Origin: Lachnospiraceae bacterium
GTDB lineage: Bacteria > Bacillota > Clostridia > Lachnospirales > Lachnospiraceae
Direction: 5' to 3'
NCBI GenBank assembly: GCA_910576385.1
Contig: CAJTIR010000030.1
Span: forward strand, 1-46,147
DNA: 46,147 bases
Under the pieces are notes generated by a model, which was not told the origin of the DNA, ran no database searches, and saw nothing but the letters and a program-made list of their open reading frames with translations. This document shows positions 1 through 7,319 of this stretch, in pieces. The stretch's first letter is position 1. Each line of letters opens with the position of its first letter. The position numbers and the translations under genes are program-made.

Positions 1-75
1 GGTTCCTCCAGCATTATACAGATCCACGATCTGCTGTTTAAATTCCGGAGTGTAAGATTTTTGATTTTTCGCCAT
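1..75 (-). CDS. Transposase OrfA N-terminus, IS3 family (cut by window edge)
   Basis: Twenty-five codons are visible, beginning MAKNQKSYTPEFKQQIV. This is the start of the helix-turn-helix OrfA of IS3/IS150-type elements, which binds the element ends. An AAGGAGATGAAAGGC ribosome binding site precedes the ATG whose complement is at 73-75. The rest of the gene is off the window. Confidence 0.75.
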   Translation of the reverse strand, partial: MAKNQKSYTPEFKQQIVDLYNAGGT

Positions 76-137
76 GCCTTTCATCTCCTTTGCTCTTTCA
101 TTTGATAGTATAGGTTGTTCAACTTTTCCTGTCCACA
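1..137 (-). mobile_element. End of an IS3-family-like element (partial)
   Basis: The left edge of the window carries the start of a transposase OrfA on the minus strand, preceded by a short leader. On the minus strand the element appears to begin TGTGGACAGG, a TG-starting terminus of the IS3 kind, at about position 137. The other end lies outside the window, so target duplication and length cannot be seen. The exact boundary is inferred from the terminus alone. Confidence 0.6.
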
Positions 138-387
138 CTTATATACTAACACCAGTAGGTATCAGCTGAACAATCAGCTTCCCAAGGAGGTGGACATTCT
201 TTGTCCTATCCTAAGAGATAATACCTTATGTTTTATCTGGTGTCTATCAGGAGCCGTCAGACATGATAATTAATATGGACAACATCTGATGAAGGAAGAA
301 CGCCTTCTTCTGTTATCTAATTTTAGAAATTTATTAACCAAGTAGTCTTGATTGACTACACCATTATTATACTAGGGGGTGGGAAAC
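138..387. other. Noncoding stretch with small inverted repeats
   Basis: No convincing gene is present. Visible structures are GCTGA/TCAGC near 163-176, GAAGG/CCTTC near 292-309, and a 6-bp-arm palindrome GTAGTC-TTGATT-GACTAC at 342-359. TATACT at 368-373 could be a -10 element for the following small gene, but no good -35 sits at the right distance. The palindrome could be an operator. Confidence 0.4.
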
Positions 388-733
388 ATGGACTTAATAA
401 CAGATGAATTTGTTTTTGCCCGCACGGGGGAGCCTATGGAAACAAGATTGAAGAACAGTGTCGGTTTCCGGCAGCAGATGAAATCCCTGCGTAAAGCCTC
501 AAAAGCGTTTACAAGGGATTCCGTCAAATCAGACGAATGCTGGAAAGCATTTGACAGGCTGGAGGACGAATGGGGAGGAATCCTACCGCTTGGGATTTGA
601 GGACAGGGTGCAGCTTGCCTCTGAAAAGGAAATCCGTGTAAATGGTTCTGTTCTGGATGTTAAGGATATGACACATTTGGTTTATGTGTATGATTCCATT
701 AAGAAACTGAACAAACTCCTGCTGGGGGAATAG
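388..733 (+). pseudogene. Small unrecognised gene broken by a 1-nt frameshift
   Basis: Reading starts at ATG 388, 7 nt after a GGGGGTG ribosome binding site, and stops at 600. The +1 frame continues the protein to 733 with SYRLGFEDRVQLASEKE and a helical C-terminus ending in LLLGE. The two halves overlap at 551-600. The shift most likely lies in the TGGGGAGG run near 569-576. The combined product would be about 110 residues, rich in charged helices. It weakly resembles small DUF6809-type proteins of Clostridia by its GF-x-LG-like segment, but I do not claim that family. Function unknown. A sequencing error in the G run is an alternative. Confidence 0.45.
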
Positions 734-757
734 GAGATATATGGCAGGGATGGTGGT

Positions 758-928
758 GTGCTGCGGGAACTGGACCAGGTATGTGATGTGATAGAACATG
801 GCATTTGTGCGGAAATCCGTCTCCGTGGGGAGGATGAAATGTATGAATGTTTGGCGGATATTTTGGATGATGCAGGGAAGGCACCAGAGGAGCGGGCAAA
901 AATGCTGACAGAGTTTGGCAGGGCATGA
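758..928 (+). CDS. Small acidic ORF, possible continuation of upstream gene
   Basis: This ORF starts at GTG 758 and encodes about 56 residues (VLRELDQVCDVIEHGICAEI...LTEFGRA), acidic and helical. It lies in the same frame as the gene ending at the TAG at 731-733, so it may be a separate cistron or a part lost behind a nonsense codon. Its stop overlaps the next ATG in an ATGA arrangement, which suggests translational coupling. Not recognised; start uncertain. Confidence 0.4.
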   Translation: MLRELDQVCDVIEHGICAEIRLRGEDEMYECLADILDDAGKAPEERAKMLTEFGRA

Positions 929-1023
929 GCAAGAAATATACAATTATGGTTAAGGATGGGAGAAAAATAATTATTCTGCAGGGGAGGAATTTGTTTTGGA
1001 AAAAAAGGATATGGCATTATTGA
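925..1023 (+). CDS. Very small basic ORF
   Basis: A 32-codon ORF, MSKKYTIMVKDGRKIIILQG..., starts at an ATGA overlap with the preceding stop and runs into the start of the next gene. Coupling is plausible, but there is no independent support and it may not be a real protein. Confidence 0.3.
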   Translation: MSKKYTIMVKDGRKIIILQGRNLFWKKRIWHY

Positions 1024-1268
1024 TAGAGGTGGAGGATGAACTGGATAACATGGACAAGGCATTGGAACAGCTTGCCGAACATGGACACGCAAGTGGGGAG
1101 TTTGTTAAGCTGGATAATGTGTTTGATGTGATTTACCGTAATTCCCATACGGTTTATTCGGGGAATCCGGAAGAAGGACAGGAGTTGTTTTTTCAGATTT
1201 TAATGAGCCGGAATCTGACACCGGAGCAACGGGCGGCTATTCTGATAAACAGAACGGTCCGTAAATAA
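996..1268 (+). CDS. Small conserved-looking hypothetical protein (90 aa)
   Basis: A TTG start at 996 is supported by GGGGAGGA at 981-988, 7 nt upstream; the next in-frame ATG at 1011 lacks a site. The product is soluble and helical, with a patch VFDVIYRNSHTVYSGNPEEG and a C-terminus LTPEQRAAILINRTVRK. There is no signal peptide or membrane segment. It is the last gene before a strong terminator, so the short ORFs from 388 onward probably form one transcript. I do not recognise a family with certainty. The setting beside an IS suggests accessory DNA. Confidence 0.55.
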   Translation: MEKKDMALLIEVEDELDNMDKALEQLAEHGHASGEFVKLDNVFDVIYRNSHTVYSGNPEEGQELFFQILMSRNLTPEQRAAILINRTVRK

Positions 1269-1292
1269 ACATAGTTGTTAGTAAATATTGAA

Positions 1293-1340
1293 ACTGCAAG
1301 ATGTTATAGGAAAAAGCTATAACATCTTGCAGTATTTTTT
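1293..1340 (+). terminator. Strong intrinsic terminator
   Basis: A perfect 17-bp stem (1293-1309 with 1317-1333) has a 7-nt A-rich loop and is followed by ATTTTTT. It ends the small-ORF transcript and insulates the sulfur operon that starts just after it. Confidence 0.93.
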
Positions 1341-1343
1341 AAT

Positions 1344-1372
1344 TAGACAAATCAGGACAAAGAGGTTACTAT
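1344..1372 (+). promoter_or_regulatory. Sigma-A-type promoter of tRNA/amidotransferase operon
   Basis: TAGACA (1344-1349) and TACTAT (1367-1372) are separated by 17 nt. The -10 overlaps one arm of an inverted repeat, TACTAT-N12-ATAGTA (1367-1390), which could be an operator around the start site. Transcription would begin near 1379, about 33 nt before the tRNA-like gene. It is the only reasonable promoter between the terminator at 1340 and the tRNA. Confidence 0.5.
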
Positions 1373-1411
1373 AAACATATCAGCATAGTAGGCAAATATA
1401 TAAAAGCATCT

Positions 1412-1481
1412 GATGCCGTGGCCGCTGGAATGGCATAGGCTTGCAAAGCCGAAGTTGTGGGTTCGAGTCCCATCGGTATCG
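1412..1481 (+). tRNA. Noncanonical tRNA-Cys(GCA)-like gene in an operon leader
   Basis: A full cloverleaf folds. The 7-bp acceptor GATGCCG pairs with CGGTATC (one G-U). U8 is present. The D stem GCCG/TGGC has a short 6-nt loop that keeps GG. The anticodon arm TAGGC-TTGCAAA-GCCGA has anticodon GCA and one A-G mismatch. The variable loop is 4 nt, and the T arm GTGGG-TTCGAGT-CCCAT is normal. Against a normal tRNA-Cys it lacks A14 and a purine at 15, and carries G rather than U at the discriminator position 73, the main CysRS identity base. CCA is not encoded. The amidotransferase gene starts 30 nt downstream with no promoter between, so the two are probably cotranscribed. Charging by CysRS is doubtful; a regulatory or non-ribosomal role is possible (inference). 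Confidence 0.7.
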
Positions 1482-1511
1482 TTTAAAGAATTGAGAAATG
1501 AGGTAATCCTT

Positions 1512-2285
1512 ATGTGTGAATTGTTTGGAGTGAATACTCCCAGAAAAATACAACTGAATCACTTGCTGGATGTGTTTTTTTCGCATGGAGACAAACATCC
1601 GCATGGATGGGGAATGGCATTTTTTGAAAATGGTACAGTACAGATGGAAAAGCAGGCGGTAACAGCCACGAAAAGTGCCAGACTGCGTGAATATAGAAAC
1701 CAGCGGATTATGTCGGATCGCATGATTGCCCATATCCGGCTGGCAACAAAGGGAAATATGGAGTATGAAAACTGTCATCCTTTTATCAGAAAGGATGAGA
1801 TGGGACGGACATGGACGCTGGCACACAACGGAACCATATTTGAGGGGGAAATGATGGATTCCTATTTTTATGTGCAGGATGGACAGACGGACAGCGAAAG
1901 GATTTTATATCTGCTTGCAGACCGGATGAATGACAAATACAGGGAAACCGGATACCCATTGGATGCATCGGAGCGTTTTCGGTTAGTGGATGATTTAATC
2001 TGTGAAATTGCCGATGGGAATAAACTGAATCTTTTACTTTTTGATGGAGAATATCTTTATGTCCATACAAACTGCAGGAACAGTCTTTATCTGTCAAAGC
2101 AGTATGGGGGATATTTGTTTAGTACGGTTCCGTTAGATAAACAGGTGTGGAAACCTCTGCCGCTAAATACGTTACTGGCATTTCAGAATGGAAAACTAAT
2201 GCAGACAGGGACAGATCATGGGTATGAGTATGTGGAAGATCCGGAGAAAATGAGGCTGCTCTTTCTGGATTATTCGACTTTATGA
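1512..2285 (+). CDS. Class II glutamine amidotransferase (EgtC/YafJ/Dug3-like)
   Basis: The protein has 257 residues. The ATG at 1512 is chosen because it makes Cys the second residue (MCELFG), the N-terminal nucleophile of Ntn-type glutamine amidotransferases, exposed after Met removal. Supporting motifs are HPHGWGMAF, the AHIRLATKG segment and LAHNGTI. The family hydrolyses the gamma-amide of glutamine or gamma-glutamyl compounds; EgtC and yeast Dug3 act on gamma-glutamyl substrates. Here it is translationally close to glutamate-cysteine ligase (11 nt), so a gamma-glutamyl-cysteine or gamma-glutamyl conjugate is a reasonable substrate, but this is inference. No second synthase or transferase domain is attached. 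Cytoplasmic. Confidence 0.8.
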   Translation: MCELFGVNTPRKIQLNHLLDVFFSHGDKHPHGWGMAFFENGTVQMEKQAVTATKSARLREYRNQRIMSDRMIAHIRLATKGNMEYENCHPFIRKDEMGRTWTLAHNGTIFEGEMMDSYFYVQDGQTDSERILYLLADRMNDKYRETGYPLDASERFRLVDDLICEIADGNKLNLLLFDGEYLYVHTNCRNSLYLSKQYGGYLFSTVPLDKQVWKPLPLNTLLAFQNGKLMQTGTDHGYEYVEDPEKMRLLFLDYSTL

Positions 2286-2296
2286 GGAGGATTTAT

Positions 2297-3601
2297 ATGC
2301 TGCATATAGAAGATTCATATATCAGAAAACATATTATGGATGGCATGTTTGGCTTGGAAAAAGAAAGTTTACGGGTGCTGGAAGATGGGACATTTTCCCA
2401 TACAAGGCAGCCGTTTGAGGACAGTGATTTTATTGTCAGGGATTTTTGTGAGAACCAGACGGAAATCAATACAAAGGTTCATACGACAGCAGAGGCGGCA
2501 TTGAGGGAACTGCAGGAACATTATATAAATATACAGAAAGCAATATCTGGTTTGAATGCCAGGGAATACCTATGGCCGTTTTCTAATCCGCCGTATATAA
2601 GAAATGAGAATGACATACCGGTTGCAGCTTTCGATGGTGTGGAAAAATTTAAGACGCTTTACCGGGATTATCTGTCAGACAAATATGGAAGATACCGAAT
2701 GACATTTTCAGGGATTCACGTCAATTTTTCATTTTCAGAAGAATTACTTCGGAGCAGTTTCCGCATACATGGAAGCGGCAGTTTTCAGGATTATAAAAAT
2801 AAATTATATTTGAAACTTGCCGGTTCTCTGGCTGTTTATGGCTGGATACTGACGGCGGTTACAGCAGCAAGCCCACTGCTTGACAGCTCTTTTGTGGAGA
2901 AGGGAGTATGTGGTGGTGATGTGTTTATGGGGCTGGCTTCTGTACGATGCAGCGAGCTGGGGTACTGGAATGACTTTGCACCGGTGCTTGATTATCATTC
3001 TGTCAAAGCCTATGCAGACAGTATTGAACAATATGTGCAGCAGGGGCTGTTAAAAGCACCTTCCGAATTATATTATCCGGTCCGTCTGAAATCGGCGGGG
3101 GAAAATAATCTGGAGAGTTTGAGGAAAAATGGTGTGAATCATATCGAACTGAGGATGTTTGACTTGAATCCGTTATGTGTGGAAGGGCTGGAAGAGAAAG
3201 ATGTCCTGTTTGCACAGTTATTGATGGTCTGGCTGATTTGCAGACCGAAGGAAGAACTGTCTGTCAGGCATCAGGTGCATGCTGTACAGAATTATAAGAA
3301 TGCAGCGCATTATGATTTGAAAACCGTTAAAATTGCGCTGCCGGACGGCAGGATTTGTTCTGTGGCACAGGCAGCCATGAACATTATAGACGTGATGAAA
3401 AATTTTTTTGCAGAGATACAGGTCGATGTGCAGGATATTCTCAATTTTCAATACCAGAAATTTGAGGATGCGGATAACCGTTACGCATGGAAAATCCGTA
3501 AACAGTTTCAGGGTGGATTTGTAAAGAAGGGAATGAAACTGGCGGAAAAAAGGCAGGAAGAATGCCTTGGCATGCAGCGGTGGATACGGCAGATTTCTTA
3601 A
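2297..3601 (+). CDS. gshA: Glutamate-cysteine ligase (gamma-glutamylcysteine synthetase)
   Basis: 434 residues. ATG 2297 follows AGGAGG at 2285-2290, better placed than the upstream ATG at 2282. The N-terminus FGLEKESLRV, followed by DFCENQTEINT, is the ATP-grasp-like substrate-binding signature of the GshA/GshAB ligases, and HIELRMFDLNP is conserved near residue 285. The enzyme joins glutamate to cysteine using ATP. The length matches a stand-alone GshA, with no fused GshB domain, and no glutathione synthetase is in the window, so gamma-glutamylcysteine itself may be the product used. It sits between the amidotransferase and two C-S metabolism enzymes in one operon. Confidence 0.9.
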   Translation: MLHIEDSYIRKHIMDGMFGLEKESLRVLEDGTFSHTRQPFEDSDFIVRDFCENQTEINTKVHTTAEAALRELQEHYINIQKAISGLNAREYLWPFSNPPYIRNENDIPVAAFDGVEKFKTLYRDYLSDKYGRYRMTFSGIHVNFSFSEELLRSSFRIHGSGSFQDYKNKLYLKLAGSLAVYGWILTAVTAASPLLDSSFVEKGVCGGDVFMGLASVRCSELGYWNDFAPVLDYHSVKAYADSIEQYVQQGLLKAPSELYYPVRLKSAGENNLESLRKNGVNHIELRMFDLNPLCVEGLEEKDVLFAQLLMVWLICRPKEELSVRHQVHAVQNYKNAAHYDLKTVKIALPDGRICSVAQAAMNIIDVMKNFFAEIQVDVQDILNFQYQKFEDADNRYAWKIRKQFQGGFVKKGMKLAEKRQEECLGMQRWIRQIS

Positions 3602-3654
3602 TAGAAATCATGCACAGCAAATATGATATTACAAATTTTAAGGAGATGTATGGA

Positions 3655-4851
3655 ATGGCAAGAGAGATAGAAACAAGATGTCTGCATCTGGAGGAAGAAG
3701 GCGGAAGTGACAATTATGGGGCAATCAGTTATCCGATTTACCAGACAGCTACCTATGCCCATCCAGGTGTGGGGAAAAGTACGGGGTATGATTATACAAG
3801 ACTGCAGAATCCGACAAGGGAGCATTTGGAAAAAACAGTGGCATCCCTGGAAAGCGGAATTGATGCTTTTGCCCTATCTACCGGAATGGCTGCCATTACC
3901 CTGATGATGGAACTGTTTGAGCCGGGGGACCATCTGATTGTGGATTCTGATTTATACGGTGGAAGTATACGTTTATTTCGGAATGTATCAGCAAAAAACG
4001 GGGTTTTTTTCTCAAGTATTGACTGTTACAGAGAAAATGTGGAAACGTACATAAAGGAAAATACGAAAGCGGTTTATATTGAGACACCGACCAATCCCAT
4101 GATGAATGTAACGGATATTGCAGAGCTTGCAAAAATTACAAAGAAGCACAATATTCTGCTGATTGTGGATAATACATTTCTTTCTCCGTATTTTCAGAAT
4201 CCGCTTCTGCTGGGTGCCGACCTTGTGGTCCACAGCGGTTCTAAATATTTAGGCGGCCACAATGATACACTGGCAGGATTTTTAGTGACAAACCGTGAGG
4301 ACATCCGTGAGAGGCTGCGTTTTCTGATTAAGACAACGGGGGCGGGGCTGGCTCCGTTTGACTGTTTCCTGATTCAGAGAGGCATCAAGACACTGGGAAT
4401 CAGGATGGAAAAGGCGCAGGAAAATGCAATACAGATTGCAGGATGGCTGTTCGGGCAGGGAGCAGTCACGAAAGTCATTTATCCGGGGCTTGCCGGGCAT
4501 CCGGGACATGAGATTATGAAAAAGCAGGCAAGAGGTTTTGGGGCAATGATTACCTTTCAGGTGGAGAGCAGGGATTTTGCGCTGGCAGTTTTAGAGAAGG
4601 TCAGAATGATTAAGTTCGCGGAAAGCCTGGGAGGTGTGGAGACGTTGATTACCTACCCGGTTACCCAGACACATGCCGATGTCCCACCGGAGATACGGGA
4701 ACAAAATGGTATTACGGATAGTACCCTGCGGTTGTCGGTAGGTATTGAGAATAGTAAGGATTTATTAGAGGAATTGGAATGGGTTTTTGATGAAATAGAG
4801 AAGAATCCTGCTATATGTGTTGAAGGGGAGACGGATGAGTATGGAGCGTAA
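3655..4851 (+). CDS. Cys/Met metabolism PLP-dependent enzyme (cystathionine synthase/lyase family)
   Basis: 398 residues from ATG 3655, 9 nt after AAGGAG (3640-3645). Earlier in-frame starts would overlap gshA. The family signature is complete: YTRLQNPT near residue 48, DSDLYGGS near 97, PTNPMM near 147, and VHSGSKYLGGH with the PLP lysine at about K197. Members are cystathionine gamma-synthase, cystathionine lyases, methionine gamma-lyase or O-acylhomoserine sulfhydrylases; the sequence alone does not settle which. Its 3' end overlaps the patB start, so the two are coupled. A damaged MetY-like gene of the same superfamily lies at 18.9 kb, so this copy may be the working one. Confidence 0.88.
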   Translation: MAREIETRCLHLEEEGGSDNYGAISYPIYQTATYAHPGVGKSTGYDYTRLQNPTREHLEKTVASLESGIDAFALSTGMAAITLMMELFEPGDHLIVDSDLYGGSIRLFRNVSAKNGVFFSSIDCYRENVETYIKENTKAVYIETPTNPMMNVTDIAELAKITKKHNILLIVDNTFLSPYFQNPLLLGADLVVHSGSKYLGGHNDTLAGFLVTNREDIRERLRFLIKTTGAGLAPFDCFLIQRGIKTLGIRMEKAQENAIQIAGWLFGQGAVTKVIYPGLAGHPGHEIMKKQARGFGAMITFQVESRDFALAVLEKVRMIKFAESLGGVETLITYPVTQTHADVPPEIREQNGITDSTLRLSVGIENSKDLLEELEWVFDEIEKNPAICVEGETDEYGA

Positions 4852-6022
4852 TTTAGATTTTGATACGGTCATCGACCGAAGAAAAACAAAGTGTCTGAAG
4901 TATGATTTTGCCAAAAAACGCGGCATGCCGGAGGATGTGCTGCCGATGTGGGTGGCGGATATGGACTTTAAGACATCCTCTTATGTGGAGGATGCCCTTG
5001 CGGAATGGGCGGGGCATGGTATATTTGGTTACAGTGAAGTGCAGACTCCTTATTTTGAGACGGTTCGGGAGTGGATGAAAGAGCATCATGGGTGGGAGCC
5101 GCAGGAAAAATGGCTTATTAAGACACCAGGTGTGGTTTTTGCACTGGCGATGGCAGTCAGGGCATATACAGAGCCGGGGGATGCCGTATTAATCCAGCAG
5201 CCGGTTTATTATCCTTTTTCCGAGGTAATTCAGGATAATGGCAGAAAAGTAATAAGCAGTGATTTGTATCTGGGGGAGGACCACCGATACCACATTGATT
5301 TTGAAGATTTTGAGAAGAAAATCAAAGCGGAAAAGATTCGCCTGTTCCTGCTGTGCAGTCCGCACAATCCGGTGGGACGGGTATGGACGTTAGAAGAATT
5401 AACCAGACTTGGGGAACTTTGTGTCAGACATGGCGTGACAGTCGTTAGTGATGAGATTCATCATGATTTTATTTTTCAGGGAGAGCATCATGTATTTGCC
5501 GGACTGAAAAAGGAGTTGGAAGAAATCAGCGTAATCTGTACATCACCGAGCAAAACATTTAATCTGGCGGGAATGATGCTGTCAAACATCTTTATTCCGA
5601 ACCGGACACTGCGTAGAAAATTCCGGAAGGAATTGGATGCGGCAGGAATCAGCCAATTGGGTATTATGGGATTGGTGGCATGTGAGGCAGCATATTCTAA
5701 AGGCGGAGAATGGTATCAGGCTATGATGACTTATGTAAAAGATAACATTACATATACCAGACAGTATGTAAAAGAATATTTGCCCGGTGTGGCTGTGATG
5801 GAACAGGAGGCAACTTATCTGGTCTGGCTGGATTGCAGGGGGGTGGGACTGGATGCAGAGGAACTTGACCGGCGTATCATTCACCAGGCAAAACTATGGC
5901 TGGACAGCGGTAAAATCTTTGGGGACAGCGGGAAAGGCTTTCAGAGAATTAACGTGGCATGTCCGAGAAGTGTTTTGAACGAGGCGCTGCAAAAACTGAA
6001 AAAAATATGTATAGACAGGTAA
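4835..6022 (+). CDS. patB: PatB/MalY-type cystathionine beta-lyase (C-S lyase, PLP aminotransferase fold)
   Basis: 395 residues from ATG 4835 behind AAGGGGAG (4823-4830). The start overlaps the preceding gene by 17 nt. Motifs include LPMWVADMDF near the N-terminus, SPHNPVGRVW near 175-184, SDEIHHDF near 205, and SPSKTFNLAG with the PLP lysine at about K240. The family cleaves C-S bonds of cystathionine or S-substituted cysteine to pyruvate, ammonia and a thiol. After GshA and the amidotransferase, a role in breaking cysteine conjugates is attractive but unproven. It is the last gene before a new promoter at 6071. Confidence 0.88.
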   Translation: MSMERNLDFDTVIDRRKTKCLKYDFAKKRGMPEDVLPMWVADMDFKTSSYVEDALAEWAGHGIFGYSEVQTPYFETVREWMKEHHGWEPQEKWLIKTPGVVFALAMAVRAYTEPGDAVLIQQPVYYPFSEVIQDNGRKVISSDLYLGEDHRYHIDFEDFEKKIKAEKIRLFLLCSPHNPVGRVWTLEELTRLGELCVRHGVTVVSDEIHHDFIFQGEHHVFAGLKKELEEISVICTSPSKTFNLAGMMLSNIFIPNRTLRRKFRKELDAAGISQLGIMGLVACEAAYSKGGEWYQAMMTYVKDNITYTRQYVKEYLPGVAVMEQEATYLVWLDCRGVGLDAEELDRRIIHQAKLWLDSGKIFGDSGKGFQRINVACPRSVLNEALQKLKKICIDR

Positions 6023-6038
6023 TAGGAAATACCTATTA
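6020..6038. promoter_or_regulatory. LysR-type box upstream of cysK promoter
   Basis: ATAGG-AAATA-CCTAT is a 15-bp palindrome matching the T-N11-A rule of LysR-family sites, extended to TAATAGG/CCTATTA. It overlaps the patB stop and lies about 33 bp upstream of the -35 at 6071, a position typical of LysR recognition sites. The same half-sites with the same 5-bp spacing recur at 18211-18227. One of the two LysR genes here is the likely partner (inference). Confidence 0.55.
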
Positions 6039-6070
6039 GATGCAATAGAAAAAAACTGGAAGCGGTAGTA

Positions 6071-6099
6071 TTGACAAAGCGTGTATGCATGGTTATAAT
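6071..6099 (+). promoter_or_regulatory. Consensus sigma-A promoter of cysK-transport operon
   Basis: A perfect TTGACA (6071-6076), a 17-nt spacer and a perfect TATAAT (6094-6099). The start site would fall near 6106, giving a leader of about 227 nt before cysK. Such a strong promoter makes control downstream of initiation, by attenuation, likely. Confidence 0.92.
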
Positions 6100-6185
6100 A
6101 CGAAACATATTAACATACTATTTAAGTAGGGAATAGAGGAATGGTCAGTATGAGGAAAATGAATGAAAGAAACAGGAGAAGGGGT

Positions 6186-6248
6186 ATGTGTTGTCATCAT
6201 ATGACAGGCAGAAATAAGAATTGTATTCCATGTACGGCCAGCAAGTAG
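6186..6248 (+). CDS. Cysteine leader peptide (MCCHH..., 20 aa) of a cysK attenuator
   Basis: ATG 6186 stands 7 nt after AGGAG (6174-6178) and encodes MCCHHMTGRNKNCIPCTASK, then TAG. Two tandem Cys codons follow the start and two more lie at codons 13 and 16, giving 20% Cys in a 20-residue peptide. A longer in-frame reading from ATG 6150 is possible. The RNA GUUGUCAU at 6190-6197, covering the Cys codons, is perfectly complementary to AUGACAAC at 6287-6294 in the 3' arm of the downstream terminator. It can also form a local hairpin, TGTCAT-CAT-ATGACA. This is the layout of ribosome-mediated attenuation: stalling at Cys codons when Cys-tRNA is scarce would change terminator folding. The mechanism is inferred. 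Confidence 0.72.
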   Translation: MCCHHMTGRNKNCIPCTASK

Positions 6249-6269
6249 CATATGATATTGTGAGAAACT

Positions 6270-6304
6270 ACAGTTGTTGGGAGTATATGACAACTGTTTT
6301 TTTT
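6270..6304 (+). terminator. Intrinsic terminator in cysK leader (attenuator)
   Basis: ACAGTTGT (6270-6277) pairs with ACAACTGT (6290-6297) and is followed by eight T residues (6297-6304). It lies 29 nt before the cysK start and between the consensus promoter and the gene, so it must be conditional if cysK is expressed from that promoter. Confidence 0.85.
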
Positions 6305-6332
6305 GTGCAAAAAATAAAATGGAGGACGAATT

Positions 6333-7265
6333 ATGAGTGAAATAAAAGAAAATGCATTGGAACTGATCGGCGGGACACCGTTATTGAAACTGAACCGTTA
6401 TAGCAGACAGGCGGAAATGACAGATGCTGTGATTTTGGCAAAGCTGGAATATCTAAATCCGGCAGGTTCTGTGAAGGACCGTATTGCACTGGCTATGATA
6501 GAGGATGCAGAAAGAAAAGGAATCTTAAAAGAGGGGGCAGCCATTATTGAGCCAACGAGTGGAAATACGGGGATTGGTCTGGCAGCAGTTGCTGCAGCAA
6601 AAGGATACCGGGCGATTCTGACATTACCGGATACCATGAGTATAGAGAGAAGAAATCTTTTGAAAGCGTATGGAGCTGAATTGGTTTTGACAGAAGGTGC
6701 AAAAGGTATGAAAGGAGCCATAGCCAAAGCGGAGGAACTGCAGAAAGAGACCGATGGGGCGGTAATACTGGGGCAGTTTGTAAATCCAGCGAATCCGGCA
6801 GTACATAAGGAAACTACAGGACCAGAAATCTGGGATCAGACGGATGGGAAGGTAGATATATTCGTGGCAGGAGTTGGAACAGGAGGAACGATTACTGGTG
6901 TCGGCGAATACCTCAAGGAAAAAAATCCGGATGTGAAAATCGTGGCTGTAGAGCCGGCTGACAGTCCGGTGCTGGGAAAAGGGACACCAGGACCGCATAA
7001 GATACAGGGAATCGGGGCAGGTTTTGTGCCGGATATCTTAAACACTGATATTTACGATGAAATTATTGCTGTCGAAAATGAAGATGCTTTTGCAGAAGGC
7101 AGAGCTTTTGCGGTCAGCGAGGGCATACTGGTAGGAATCTCATCTGGTGCAGCTTTGAAGGCGGCTTCTGTTTTGGCAGGCAGACCGGAAAATAAAGGAA
7201 AAACTATTGTAGTATTACTCCCTGATTCCGGGGACAGATATCTGTCAACGCCTTTGTTTGCGTAA
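6333..7265 (+). CDS. cysK: Cysteine synthase (O-acetylserine sulfhydrylase)
   Basis: 310 residues, the usual CysK length. NPAGSVKDR carries the PLP lysine at about K48; PTSGNTGIG (near 73) binds substrate; [10 protein letters not shown] (near 185) binds phosphate of [11 protein letters not shown] is near 269. It makes cysteine from O-acetylserine and sulfide. ATG 6333 follows GGAGG at 6322-6326. It is first in the attenuated transcript with MetQNI and a second amino acid transporter downstream, so synthesis and uptake of sulfur amino acids seem controlled together. A terminal [13 protein letters not shown] block shows the gene is complete. Confidence 0.95.
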   Translation: MSEIKENALELIGGTPLLKLNRYSRQAEMTDAVILAKLEYLNPAGSVKDRIALAMIEDAERKGILKEGAAIIEPTSGNTGIGLAAVAAAKGYRAILTLPDTMSIERRNLLKAYGAELVLTEGAKGMKGAIAKAEELQKETDGAVILGQFVNPANPAVHKETTGPEIWDQTDGKVDIFVAGVGTGGTITGVGEYLKEKNPDVKIVAVEPADSPVLGKGTPGPHKIQGIGAGFVPDILNTDIYDEIIAVENEDAFAEGRAFAVSEGILVGISSGAALKAASVLAGRPENKGKTIVVLLPDSGDRYLSTPLFA

Positions 7266-7319
7266 GAGGCAGAGAGTAAGTTACATATATTTTATAACAG
7301 AGATTAAGGAGGATTTGAC

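Noticed and set aside
524-943. Minus-strand open frame
   Set aside because: It is antisense to the small plus-strand genes, has no ribosome binding site and low-complexity composition.
1342-1511. T-box riboswitch ahead of the amidotransferase/gshA operon
   Set aside because: No T-box core (AGGGTGG-type sequence) or antiterminator-terminator pair is present; the structure folds as a tRNA, not as a tRNA reader.
1413-1511. N-terminal extension of the amidotransferase through the tRNA-like gene
   Set aside because: It would bury the catalytic Cys2; the frame through the tRNA is coincidental.
6100-6332. T-box or SAM riboswitch in the cysK leader
   Set aside because: No T-box core sequence and no S-box signature; the leader has an ORF with Cys codons and one terminator instead.
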